From assembly GCF_001921205.1 (NCBI RefSeq), contig NZ_MSIE01000047.1, positions 37,503-101,502 of the forward strand: DNA of 64,000 nt, written 5' to 3'. This stretch comes from Actinophytocola xanthii. GTDB taxonomy: Bacteria; Actinomycetota; Actinomycetes; Mycobacteriales; Pseudonocardiaceae. Positions within the stretch are counted from its first letter, which is position 1, and the number at the start of each line of letters is the position of its first letter. The notes under the pieces were generated by a model. That model made no database searches. It was not told where the DNA came from and saw only the letters and a program-made list of their open reading frames with translations. This document shows, one piece after another, positions 55,698 to 63,371 of this stretch. A program made the translations under genes and the position numbers.

Positions 55698-57101
55698 GTG
55701 TCCATCCGAAGAAGGGCGGTCGCCGCCGCGGTCGTGCCGGTGCTCGCGGCCGGCATGGTCGGGCTCGGCGCGGCCGGCCCCGCGAACGCCGCCCCGGCCG
55801 ATCTCGCCGACCGCCTCGAGGCGCTTCCCGGCGTGACCGTCGTGTCCGAGGAGTCGGCCCCCGCCCCCGGGTACCGGTTCTTCTTCCTCACCTACCGCCA
55901 GCCGGTCGACCACACCAACCCGGCCGGGCCCACCTTCGAGCAACGGTTCCAGCTGCTGCACCGGGCCGAGGACCGGCCGATGGTCCTGCACACCACCGGC
56001 TACGGCATGCCCGGCTACGCCTTCCGCTCCGAGCCGACGGCCCTCCTCGACGCCAACCAGATCTCGGTCGAGCAGCGCTTCTTCACCCCGTCCCGGCCCC
56101 AGCCGGCCAACTGGGGCAAGCTCACGATCTGGCAGGCCGCGACCGACCACCACCGGATCGTCGGCGCCCTGGAGCGGGTCTACGCCGGCAAGTGGGTCTC
56201 CACCGGCGCCAGCAAGGGCGGCATGACCTCGGTCTACCACCGCCGCTACTACCCCCGCGACGTCGACGGCGTGGTCGCCTACGTCGCCCCCAACGACGCG
56301 GACAACAAGGACGACCGGGCCTACGACGAGTTCTTCGACAGCGTCGGGTCCACCCCGGCGTGCCGCACCGCGCTCAAGACCCTGCAGGCGGAGGCGCTGC
56401 GCCGGCGCACCGAGCTGGTGAACATGTACGACGAGTACGCCGCCGCCAACGGGCTCACCTTCGACAGCGTCTTCGGCTCCACCGACAAGGCGTTCGAGAT
56501 GACCGTGCTCGACACCGAGTGGGCCTTCTGGCAGTACTCGGGCGAGGGCGCCTGCGGCGCCGTGCCCGGCGTAGACGCCACCACCGAGGAGATCTTCGAG
56601 TTCATCGACGGGGTGGCGAGCTTCGCCTTCTACGCCGACGAGGGCATCACGCCCTACGCGCCGTACTACTACCAGGCGGCCACCCAGCTCGGCTGGCCGC
56701 AGCCACGGTTCCGGTACCTCCAGGGCCTGCTGCGCTACCCGAACCTGTACGTGGCCAACTCGAGCCTGCCCCCGGAGCTGCGCTCCCGGCACGACCCGGC
56801 GCCGATGGCCGACGTGGACCGGTGGGTCAGCCGCGAGGCGAGCCAGATGCTGTTCGTCTACGGCTCCAACGACCCGTGGGGTGCCGAGCCGTTCCACCCG
56901 AGCGAGAAGGACTCCTACACCTTCACCGCGCCGGGCGCGAACCACGGCGCGGACATCGAGCTGCTCAACCCGGCCGACCGGGCCAGGGCGACGGCCACCC
57001 TGCGCCGCTGGGCCGGTGTCGAGACGGGCTCGACGGCCCGCTCCGCGGCGCTCGCCGAGCTCGACGCACGCGACCCGCGGGACATCCGCCGGCCGCTGTG
57101 A
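55698..57101 (+). CDS. Secreted S28/S37-type serine peptidase (tripeptidyl aminopeptidase-like)
   Basis: A 467-residue secreted alpha/beta-hydrolase. A signal peptide (MSIRRRAVAAAVVPVLAAGM to ANAAPA) ends near residue 34. The mature part has the core FLTYRQPVDHTNPAGPTFEQRF of Streptomyces PS-10-like peptidases. The nucleophile is in VSTGASKGGMTSVYHRRYYP, the Asp in FVYGSNDPWGAEPF and the His in TAPGANHGADIELL. This matches secreted tripeptidyl aminopeptidases that clip N-terminal tripeptides. GTG 55698 follows AAGGAG. It ends with a strong hairpin shared with the next convergent gene. Confidence 0.92.
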   Translation: MSIRRRAVAAAVVPVLAAGMVGLGAAGPANAAPADLADRLEALPGVTVVSEESAPAPGYRFFFLTYRQPVDHTNPAGPTFEQRFQLLHRAEDRPMVLHTTGYGMPGYAFRSEPTALLDANQISVEQRFFTPSRPQPANWGKLTIWQAATDHHRIVGALERVYAGKWVSTGASKGGMTSVYHRRYYPRDVDGVVAYVAPNDADNKDDRAYDEFFDSVGSTPACRTALKTLQAEALRRRTELVNMYDEYAAANGLTFDSVFGSTDKAFEMTVLDTEWAFWQYSGEGACGAVPGVDATTEEIFEFIDGVASFAFYADEGITPYAPYYYQAATQLGWPQPRFRYLQGLLRYPNLYVANSSLPPELRSRHDPAPMADVDRWVSREASQMLFVYGSNDPWGAEPFHPSEKDSYTFTAPGANHGADIELLNPADRARATATLRRWAGVETGSTARSAALAELDARDPRDIRRPL

Positions 57102-57107
57102 CGCGGT

Positions 57108-57141
57108 GAGGGGCGCCCTCGCCACGACGAGGGCGCCCCTC
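57108..57141. terminator. Bidirectional hairpin terminator
   Basis: GAGGGGCGCCCTCG (57108-57121), loop CCACGA, CGAGGGCGCCCCTC (57128-57141). The 14-bp stem is perfect and lies 7 bp after the peptidase stop, overlapping the end of the convergent membrane-protein gene. Confidence 0.9.
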
Positions 57142-57547
57142 AGCCGCGCCGGGCGCGCCCTAGCACCAGCAGCACCGACGCGACGACCAGCACCGGGAAC
57201 CCCGAGGGCAGCAGCACCAGGGCACACACCAGCGTCCAGCCCGCCACGGTCCAGGTGACGAACGGCGGCAGCGCCCGGCCCGCCCGCGCGAACCGGACCA
57301 GCAGCAGCCCCACCAGCAGCAGCGGTACGGCGAAGCTGCCGAGCAGCTGCCAGAAGTACGCCTGCGCCTGCGGCATGGGATCGCCGTCCGGTACGACGCG
57401 CCACAGCTCGCCGCCCACCCAGTCCGGGACGAAATCCAGCGAGCGGACGAGGAAGAAGGCCAGGTGCATGGCCGACACGACCGCGATCAACCCGCCGGCC
57501 CAGATCGTCAGGGTGCGGGACCGGCCACTGAGAGTATCCGTGCTCAC
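57140..57547 (-). CDS. Four-helix membrane protein (DUF6463-like)
   Basis: A 135-residue integral membrane protein with four hydrophobic helices (LTIWAGGLIAVVSAMHLAFF; YFWQLLGSFAVPLLLVGLLL; FVTWTVAGWTLVCALVLLPS; PVLVVASVLLVL). Its layout, with a His in helix 1 (MHLAFF) and WQLLGSFAVPLL, recalls DUF6463-type proteins, but I am not certain. GTG 57547 or GTG 57562 may start it. It is divergent from the SGNH hydrolase gene by 61 bp. Function unknown. Confidence 0.7.
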   Translation of the reverse strand: MSTDTLSGRSRTLTIWAGGLIAVVSAMHLAFFLVRSLDFVPDWVGGELWRVVPDGDPMPQAQAYFWQLLGSFAVPLLLVGLLLVRFARAGRALPPFVTWTVAGWTLVCALVLLPSGFPVLVVASVLLVLGRARRG

Positions 57548-57594
57548 CAGCCAATGATCCACCGCTCGTGGCGGTGGGGTACCGCCGCACTCTC

Positions 57595-57600
57595 TAGACT
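57595..57600 (+). promoter_or_regulatory. -10 hexamer of the SGNH hydrolase gene
   Basis: TAGACT ends 8 nt before ATG 57609, with no ribosome-binding site between, so a leaderless transcript is likely. Confidence 0.5.
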
Positions 57601-57608
57601 TGAGCGCG

Positions 57609-58676
57609 ATGCGACGGTCAGGATGGCGCGGCTGGTTCGCGCTCGCGCTGGTGGTCCTGCTCTGCGCCGGGTTCGTCCTGGTGGCGTCCGATCCCGCCGA
57701 GGAGCCGACGCCGCAACCGGGACCACCGCAGGACGCGCCGCGGGTGATCGTGGCCCTGGGCGACAGCACGATCTCCGGTGAGGGCGCCGGCGACTACGAG
57801 CCAGGCACCGACGGCGAGAACGGCAACTGGTGCCACCGCTCGCCGCACGCCTCGATCCACCACACCGAGCTGCTGGGCATCGACAGGGCCTACAACCTCG
57901 CCTGCTCGGGTGCGCCGTCCGGCCAGGTGGGGCTGGGCGAGGTCGAGCAGTACACCGAGCCGTCCCAGGCCGCTCGGCTGGCCCGCATCGCCGCCCGGGA
58001 ACGCGTGGTCGCGGTCGTGGTCGCCTCCGGCGCCAACGACGACCCCAGCTTCTCCCACGTGCTCAACGACTGTGTCGAGGCCTGGACCGGGCACGGGCGC
58101 CCGTGCCGGGACCAGGTCGGCGGGCAGTGGCAGGACCGGGTCGAGAACATGGTGCCCAAGCTGGTCGACGCCCTGCACGACGTGCGCGAGGTGATGCGCG
58201 ACGCCGGCTACGGCCGCCGGGACTACCAGCTCGTCGTCCAGTCCTATGCCGCCCCGGTCGGCCAGCGGGTGGCCCGCGGCCTGCAGGACCTGTCCGGCTG
58301 CCCGTTCCTGTCCGAGGACCTGCGGTGGGTGGAGAAGACCGCGGTGCCGGCGCTCACCGCCGGGGTGCGGCAGGCCGCCGACGAGGTCGGCGCCCGGTTC
58401 CTCGACCTGTCCCGCGCCGGCACCGGCCGCGAGGCCTGCTCGCAGGGGAGCGACCCGGACCGGGAGTGGTTCCGGCGGCTCGCCGTGCGCTGGGACGACC
58501 TGCGGCACCAGGACCGCGCGACCCACGCCCTGCAGGAGTCCTTCCACCCCAACGCCCGCGGCCACGCCCAGTTCGGCCGCTGCCTCGGGGAGTTCCTGGC
58601 CACCGACGACCGCGCCGCCGCCTGCCTGGCCGGCGAGGACGGCAACCTGCACGCGGCCACCAGCGTCGGCCCCTGA
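57609..58676 (+). CDS. Secreted or membrane-anchored SGNH/GDSL hydrolase
   Basis: A 355-residue GDSL-type esterase. An N-terminal helix (WFALALVVLLCAGFVLVAS) acts as signal or anchor, followed by a Pro/Glu-rich linker. SGNH blocks: Ser in VIVALGDSTISGEG, Gly in LACSGAPSGQV, Asn in VVASGANDDPSF, and the Asp/His pair in ESFHPNARGHAQ. Cys pairs (e.g. NWCHRS and NLACSG) suggest disulphides, in line with export. It could hydrolyse lipids or acyl esters in the envelope; substrate unknown. ATG 57609 is chosen from the -10 position. Confidence 0.92.
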   Translation: MRRSGWRGWFALALVVLLCAGFVLVASDPAEEPTPQPGPPQDAPRVIVALGDSTISGEGAGDYEPGTDGENGNWCHRSPHASIHHTELLGIDRAYNLACSGAPSGQVGLGEVEQYTEPSQAARLARIAARERVVAVVVASGANDDPSFSHVLNDCVEAWTGHGRPCRDQVGGQWQDRVENMVPKLVDALHDVREVMRDAGYGRRDYQLVVQSYAAPVGQRVARGLQDLSGCPFLSEDLRWVEKTAVPALTAGVRQAADEVGARFLDLSRAGTGREACSQGSDPDREWFRRLAVRWDDLRHQDRATHALQESFHPNARGHAQFGRCLGEFLATDDRAAACLAGEDGNLHAATSVGP

Positions 58677-58696
58677 GCCCGTCGCCGTCGGGCGCA

Positions 58697-58732
58697 CCGG
58701 GCCGGCCGCGGGAGGCGGGGCGGCCGGCCCGG
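58697..58732 (+). terminator. Hairpin after the SGNH hydrolase gene
   Basis: CCGGGCCGGCCGC (58697-58709) and GCGGCCGGCCCGG (58720-58732) form a perfect 13-bp stem around a 10-nt G-rich loop, 21 nt after the stop. Confidence 0.8.
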
Positions 58733-58807
58733 AGCACCCCGGTCAGGACGAGCCGCGCCCTCGCCGTGCCGCGCTGGCTGCGCGGTCCGGCCGTGGCGGG
58801 CGCACCC

Positions 58808-58832
58808 GTCCTCGCCTGGTCGGGGCGAGGAC
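58808..58832 (-). terminator. Hairpin at the end of the Rieske operon
   Basis: GTCCTCGCC (58808-58816) and GGCGAGGAC (58824-58832) form a 9-bp stem with a 7-nt loop, 6 bp beyond the stop of the double-Rieske gene on the minus strand. It faces the other hairpin in the same 161-bp gap. Confidence 0.75.
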
Positions 58833-58837
58833 GCGTC

Positions 58838-59650
58838 CTAAGTCAGCGAGATCTGGTCGCCGGTGACCCGGACGGTCCGCTCGGGCAGTGGCTTGGAGGC
58901 GGGACCGGCGGTCACCCCGCCGTCGGCCACGGCGAACTTGCTGCCGTGGCACTCGCAGTTGATCGTGCCGCCGGTGATCTTGGTGACCATGCAGCCCTGG
59001 TGGGTGCACACGGCGGAGAACGCCCGGAACTCGCCGGCGGTCGGCTGCGTGATCACGACCTCCTCGTCGGCGAAGATCTTGCCGCCGCCCACCGGGATGT
59101 CGCCGGTCGAGGCCAGCCCCGGCGGCGGTGCCTCGGTGGTCTCCTCCTGCGCCGGCGCTTCGGTTGTCTCGGCGGGCGGGGCCTCGCCGAGGACGATCTG
59201 TCCGTCGGGGGTGACGCTGACCTGCTGCTCCCCCAACGGCTCCGGGGCCGGACCAGCCGTCACGGCGCCGTCGGCGACGGCGAACTTGCTGCCGTGGCAG
59301 TCGCAGTTGATCGTGCCGTCGGCGACCGCGTTGACCAGGCAGCCCTGGTGGGTGCAGACCGCGGAGAAGCCCTTGAACTCGCCCTCGACGGGCTGGACCA
59401 CGACGATCTCCTGGTCCTTGAAGACCTTCCCGCCGCCGACCGGGATGTCCGCCGCGGCCCCGAGGACCTCGCCGGAGGGGGCCTGCGCCGACCCGGTCCC
59501 GGTTTCGCCGCCACCGCCGCCGTCACCCGCGTCGGGTGGCGGCGGGGCGGTCGGGCCGCCGTAGCGGGCGCACCCCGCGGCCAGGCCGCAGACCGCGACG
59601 GTGCCGGCCACCGCGCTGCGCCGGGGCAGCACCGGAGTGTTCTCGTTCAT
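58838..59650 (-). CDS. Lipoprotein with two tandem Rieske [2Fe-2S] domains
   Basis: A 270-residue exported protein. A Tat-like signal with lipobox (RRSAVAGTVAVCGLAAGC, Cys27) predicts a membrane-anchored lipoprotein. Two complete Rieske domains follow. The first has C99/H101 and C116/H119 as ligands (CTHQGC and CDCHGS; C104-C118 disulphide); the second has C215/H217 and C232/H235 (CTHQGC and CECHGS). They are joined by a Pro/Thr/Glu-rich linker (about 157-180) and are similar in sequence, so probably an internal duplication. It would carry two high-potential electron centres outside the membrane. Actinobacterial single-Rieske lipoproteins are common; two in one chain is unusual. Confidence 0.92.
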   Translation of the reverse strand: MNENTPVLPRRSAVAGTVAVCGLAAGCARYGGPTAPPPPDAGDGGGGGETGTGSAQAPSGEVLGAAADIPVGGGKVFKDQEIVVVQPVEGEFKGFSAVCTHQGCLVNAVADGTINCDCHGSKFAVADGAVTAGPAPEPLGEQQVSVTPDGQIVLGEAPPAETTEAPAQEETTEAPPPGLASTGDIPVGGGKIFADEEVVITQPTAGEFRAFSAVCTHQGCMVTKITGGTINCECHGSKFAVADGGVTAGPASKPLPERTVRVTGDQISLT

Positions 59651-59662
59651 CGATCCCTGCTC

Positions 59663-60373
59663 TCAGAAAGTCACGCCGAACTTGGTGAAGAACCAGACCG
59701 ACGAGGTCAGCCACAGTCCGGTCAGCGCGGTGAACACGGCGCCGCCGACGACCGGGAGCACCCAGCCGGGCTTCTCGTCCTTCGTGAGCACGATCATCTT
59801 GCAGACGAAGATCCCGTAGAAGAAGCAGCCGAGCAGCGAGTGCAGCAGCACCCGGGTGTCGAAACCCTGGAACCCGAGCGCGTACAGGCAGTGCGCGGCG
59901 ACCGGCAGCGAGACCAGCACCGCGATCCGGCCCGACCAGCGGTGCAGCACGCCCACGCCCCGTCCGTCGCCGCGCACGCCGGGCAGCCTGCCCCACATGG
60001 CGAGCGCGGAGAGCAGCTGCACGACGGCGAGCAGGAACGCGATCGAGCCCAGCCAGGCCTTCGCGTGCAGGCCGCTGGAGAACCCGGCCAGGCTGAACGC
60101 CAGGTCGGCCGGGTCGTGCAGCTTGCCGTAGACCCCGATCGCCACCGCGACCAGCGAACCGACCGCCAACGCGAAGATGACCGCGCGGAAGTTCCCGCGC
60201 TCGGGTGGGTCCCGTTCGATGTCCAGGGCCCCCCACTCGCCGGTGCTCCAGGTCGGCGGCGGGCTGACCGGAGGTCTGGCCCAGTGCTGCGGGACCGGCT
60301 GGGTCGCGTCCGCGTCCGGGATCGGCCCGGCCGGGCCGAACTCCGGTGGTGGTCCTGACGGCGTGCTCATCAC
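59663..60373 (-). CDS. DUF6529-type five-helix membrane protein, possible b-haem carrier
   Basis: A 236-residue protein with a Pro-rich cytoplasmic tail (about 1-60) and five membrane helices (about 63-85, 108-130, 148-170, 178-200, 206-230). It has His at 86, 103, 144, 161 and 178, located near helix ends (GKLHDPAD, SGLHAKAW, GVLHRWSGR, PVAAHCLYALG, RVLLHSLLG). This pattern resembles cytochrome b561/ferric-reductase-like folds that bind haem b with paired His; haem is inferred, not shown. It is 12 bp upstream of the double-Rieske gene in the operon, so it is a likely membrane electron partner. Confidence 0.8.
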   Translation of the reverse strand: MMSTPSGPPPEFGPAGPIPDADATQPVPQHWARPPVSPPPTWSTGEWGALDIERDPPERGNFRAVIFALAVGSLVAVAIGVYGKLHDPADLAFSLAGFSSGLHAKAWLGSIAFLLAVVQLLSALAMWGRLPGVRGDGRGVGVLHRWSGRIAVLVSLPVAAHCLYALGFQGFDTRVLLHSLLGCFFYGIFVCKMIVLTKDEKPGWVLPVVGGAVFTALTGLWLTSSVWFFTKFGVTF

Positions 60374-60402
60374 ACGTCTCCTGTCTCCCGCTCGTGTCGC
60401 TC

Positions 60403-61155
60403 TCAGAACGTGGTGTCCCCGGCGACCTTGTCCGCCTCGATCCGCTGGCCGTCCAGCGTGACAGCACCTTTGGCCGGGTCCAGCCGCGGCGCGGGCTCCG
60501 ACCCGCCACGGCTCTTCGCGATCCCGACCTGGCTGCCGTCCGGCAGGATGATCCAGCCGATGGTGGCCTCGGCGCCCTCGCCGCGGTACACGCCGGCCGG
60601 GGCCGTGGCGACCGGCGCGGTGAACGGGAGCTCCCGGCCCCCCACCGTGACCTTTCCGGTGAGGTTCCTGCCCTGAAGCGAGCCGACCACCCGGTTCTTG
60701 CCGTCCTTGGACTTCAGGTCCAGGCGGCCGTCGACCGCGCTGCCCTGCAGCCAGGACTCCACGGTCGCGCCGTCGCAGAGGTAGGCCGCGGCCTCCTCGC
60801 CCTTGACCGCGACGGCGATCGTCATCGGCCCCTTGTCGACCTCGCCCGCGTACACGGCCTCGGCCGGGAACGGGGGCGCGGCCGGAGGTTCCTCCTCGAC
60901 GGGTCCGTCGGTGTCCTCGGGGGACTCCGTCGGCTGCGACTCGGTCGTGTCCGAGGCGGGCGGTTCCGACGTCGGTGGTTCGGTGGTCTCGGGGTCGGTC
61001 GTCTCGATCTCACCCGAGCTGGCGACCTCGCTGGCGGGCGGGACGTCGGTGTTGTCACCGGCCACGACCAGCCCGCCGACCGAGTTGATCGTCATGAACC
61101 CGACCAGACCAGCGACGACGACCGCCGCGGTGACCAGCGGCCCTCGAACTGACAT
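60403..61155 (-). CDS. Membrane-anchored acidic/Thr-rich extracytoplasmic protein
   Basis: A 250-residue protein with one N-terminal helix (MSVRGPLVTAAVVVAGLVGF), a disordered acidic TTEPPTSEPP-type linker (about 38-95) and a globular beta-rich domain (about 100-250: YAGEVDKGPMTIAVAVKGEE, later VTVGGRELPFTAPVATAPAG). It has one Cys in AAAYLCDGATV. It is first of three genes co-transcribed with the DUF6529 and double-Rieske genes (29-bp and 12-bp gaps). ATG 61155 has GGAGAGG 4 nt upstream. It may be a structural or substrate-binding partner of the Rieske module; function unknown. Confidence 0.8.
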   Translation of the reverse strand: MSVRGPLVTAAVVVAGLVGFMTINSVGGLVVAGDNTDVPPASEVASSGEIETTDPETTEPPTSEPPASDTTESQPTESPEDTDGPVEEEPPAAPPFPAEAVYAGEVDKGPMTIAVAVKGEEAAAYLCDGATVESWLQGSAVDGRLDLKSKDGKNRVVGSLQGRNLTGKVTVGGRELPFTAPVATAPAGVYRGEGAEATIGWIILPDGSQVGIAKSRGGSEPAPRLDPAKGAVTLDGQRIEADKVAGDTTF

Positions 61156-61389
61156 GACACCTCTCCTGTCCGTGTCCCCGCATGTGCGACCAGATAGATG
61201 AGCCGATCTCCTGCTCGGCAGATACACGGGTGGGGAACGAGATCGGTTCAACCACATTTCCGAGCGATCCGGCCCGACCCGAGGTCCGACACGCCGGTAC
61301 AAATCAAGCACTGCCGCGAGATCGGGTGCAAGAATCAAGTAGATAGCCGTTGTCCAGGGCAGTCGTGCAGGGCATTCAGGGAGGCGTCG
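61156..61389. promoter_or_regulatory. 234-bp divergent gap: Rieske operon versus gene 61390
   Basis: No gene is seen. GAAC-N7-GTTC (in gaacgagatcggttc, 61237-61251) is an imperfect palindrome. TAGATA (61340-61345) could be a -10 for the plus-strand gene, and GGGAGGCG before GTG 61390 is its ribosome-binding site. The upstream edge has GGAGAGGTGTC before the 61155 start. Confidence 0.35.
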
Positions 61390-62076
61390 GTGGCGGAGAA
61401 CAGCTCGGTCCACCTCGAGCGCCTCACCGAGCTCATCCGGCCCGTTCCGCTCGCCGGCTTCGCGAGCTCGCTGTGCCGGTGGCTGCAGGACGCGCACGAG
61501 GCCGCGGCCGAGGTGCAGCTCCAGCGGCGCGGCAACCACCGGGGCGGGTGGAGCAACAACACGAGCTTCGGCACCGACCGCTACCAGTACCTGCTCGGCA
61601 CGGCCGGCTCGCTGGACAACGAGCTCCCCGGGCTGGTCGTGGACTCCGCGTTCCAGTCGGTGCTGCTGAAGTTCGAGCGGTTCGGCGTCTACCAGATGCA
61701 GTTCCCCACCGGCCCACACGGCTCGATCGGCGACGCCAGCGACCTGCGCCGGGATCTGCTGACGACCAACGGCGACCCCGGGCTGCTCAGCCGCCGCGAC
61801 ATCTGGCTCGCCGACCGGCAGCTGCTGTTCCTGGGCTGGGCCGGCAACGAGGAGGCCGGTCTCACCGGCGCCTGGGTCGGACAGGGTGAGCTCTACGACA
61901 ACAGGCTCGACTGGGACTGGCTGGTCAACCTGCTCGAGGTGGCCGAGAGCGGCCGCTTCGGCCCGGTGGCGGTGCCCGAGCCGGCCCGGCCACTGGACCC
62001 GACGATCTTCGACGTTCCCGAGCCCGTGCTGCCGCTGCGGCCGCGGCGGGAACGACCATCCGGGTCAGCGGACTGA
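61390..62076 (+). CDS. Unrecognised protein paired with XRE-ImmA/IrrE gene
   Basis: A 228-residue soluble protein. Its N-terminus is helical (VAENSSVHLERLTELIRPVPLAGFASSLCRWL). A middle region contains RGGWSNNTSFGTDRYQYLLGTAGSLDN and SAFQSVLLKFERFGVYQMQFPTG, and the C-terminus has GWAGNEEAGLTGAWVGQGELYDNRLDWDWLVNLLEVAE. I know no named family. GTG 61390 has GGGAGG 5 nt upstream. The start of the next gene is 85 bp from its stop. The pairing, in which an ImmA/IrrE-type gene follows an uncharacterised partner, is consistent with a regulator-peptidase module. Confidence 0.7.
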   Translation: MAENSSVHLERLTELIRPVPLAGFASSLCRWLQDAHEAAAEVQLQRRGNHRGGWSNNTSFGTDRYQYLLGTAGSLDNELPGLVVDSAFQSVLLKFERFGVYQMQFPTGPHGSIGDASDLRRDLLTTNGDPGLLSRRDIWLADRQLLFLGWAGNEEAGLTGAWVGQGELYDNRLDWDWLVNLLEVAESGRFGPVAVPEPARPLDPTIFDVPEPVLPLRPRRERPSGSAD

Positions 62077-62107
62077 CCCCCGCACCCGCCGGGTGCCACT
62101 CTCCGTA

Positions 62108-62153
62108 CTGGACCACCATGGAGTGTCCAGCCGTTCCGCCGTACCTGTAGGGA
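62108..62153 (+). promoter_or_regulatory. Palindrome plus leaderless promoter of the XRE-ImmA/IrrE gene
   Basis: CTGGAC (62108-62113) and GTCCAG (62125-62130) are inverted arms with an 11-bp spacer. They overlap the expected -35 region of a -10 at TAGGGA (62148-62153), which ends 8 nt before GTG 62162. This fits autoregulation by the XRE domain and a leaderless mRNA. Confidence 0.55.
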
Positions 62154-62161
62154 GCCTGTTC

Positions 62162-63277
62162 GTGAGCACGGATGCCTTCGCCGTCGCGCGGGCATTCGAC
62201 CCTGCCCGGCTGACCATGGCCCGCGAGCTGGCGGGCCTGCGCAAGCGCGAGCTCGCCGACCGGATCGACCGCACCGCGGCGGCGGTGTCGCAGTACGAGC
62301 TCGGCCAGTCGCGGCCGAGCGCGGAGACCCTGGGCCGGTGTGCGCGCGCCCTGGACCTGCCGGTCGGGTTCTTCACCTCGGGGCGTCCGCACCTGCGGCT
62401 GGACACCGCGCATGCCCACTTCCGGTCACTGCGCGCGACGACGGCGGTCCAGCGTCAGCAGGCACTCGCGCACGTGGAGCTGCTCTGGGAGGTCACCGAC
62501 CAGCTCGAGCGGGTGATCGAGCTGCCCGCGGTCGACGTCGGTCTGCCGCTGGGCATGCCGCACGGCGACCCGGCCGCCGCGGCCCGCACGACCCGCAAGG
62601 CCTGGCACCAGCCGACCGGCCCGGTGGTGCACCTGGTGCGCAACCTCGAGGCACGCGGGATCGTCGTCACCAGGATCCCCGCGGTGGACGCCGAGACCAT
62701 CGACGCGTTCTCCGCCGCGCCGCACGGCCGTCCGGTCATCGCCCTGTCCGGCAAGGGAAACCCGATGCGCCAGCGGTTCTCGGTCGCTCACGAGCTCGGC
62801 CACCTGCTGCTGCACCCCGACCCCGCGCCGGGCTCCGGCCACCACGAGCGCGAGGCCAACGCGTTCGCCGCCGAGCTGCTGATGCCGGCCGCCGAGATCG
62901 GGGACCGGCTGCCGGCGCGGGCGGAGGTGCCCGCGCTCAAGGAGGTCGCCGACGGCTACGGCGTGTCGGTCGCCGCGCTCGTGTACCGCGGCAAGGACCT
63001 GGGCGTGTACAACGACACGGCGGTCCGGCGAATGATGGCCACCCTCGGCCGGCTGGGCTGGACCACCCGCGAGCCCGTCCGCGCGGACTACCGGGGTGAG
63101 GAGCCCGAGCTGCTGGTACGCGCCGTCGAACTCGCCGCGGCGCACGGCCTGCCGCTCCCCCGCCTCGCCGCGACCCTGCACATCGGTCTGCCGAGGCTGC
63201 GCGGCCTGCTCGGAATGCACGACAGCCGCCCGCGCCTGCGACTGATCCACGGCAGCGGCGGCGGGCTCGACGAGTAG
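62162..63277 (+). CDS. XRE-family regulator with ImmA/IrrE metallopeptidase domain
   Basis: A 371-residue protein. An XRE helix-turn-helix lies at about 16-68 (RLTMARELAGLRKRELADRIDRTAAAVSQYELGQSRPSAETL). The middle region is followed by an ImmA/IrrE-type zinc peptidase domain with HEXXH at 210-214 (SVAHELGHLLLH) and the downstream Glu in HHEREANAFAAELLMP. A C-terminal helical domain ends the protein. This family cleaves repressors to switch on stress or phage/ICE genes, or acts as an antitoxin-like regulator. Here it is a likely chromosomal stress switch. It starts at GTG 62162, 8 nt from the -10. Confidence 0.9.
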   Translation: MSTDAFAVARAFDPARLTMARELAGLRKRELADRIDRTAAAVSQYELGQSRPSAETLGRCARALDLPVGFFTSGRPHLRLDTAHAHFRSLRATTAVQRQQALAHVELLWEVTDQLERVIELPAVDVGLPLGMPHGDPAAAARTTRKAWHQPTGPVVHLVRNLEARGIVVTRIPAVDAETIDAFSAAPHGRPVIALSGKGNPMRQRFSVAHELGHLLLHPDPAPGSGHHEREANAFAAELLMPAAEIGDRLPARAEVPALKEVADGYGVSVAALVYRGKDLGVYNDTAVRRMMATLGRLGWTTREPVRADYRGEEPELLVRAVELAAAHGLPLPRLAATLHIGLPRLRGLLGMHDSRPRLRLIHGSGGGLDE

Positions 63278-63371
63278 CCGGCGATCCGTGACCGCACGAG
63301 CGTAGGTGACCTCGATGCGCTCGGCCGACGGTCCGGATGTCCGTGGTCGCGACCCCTCCCGGCCAGTTCCG

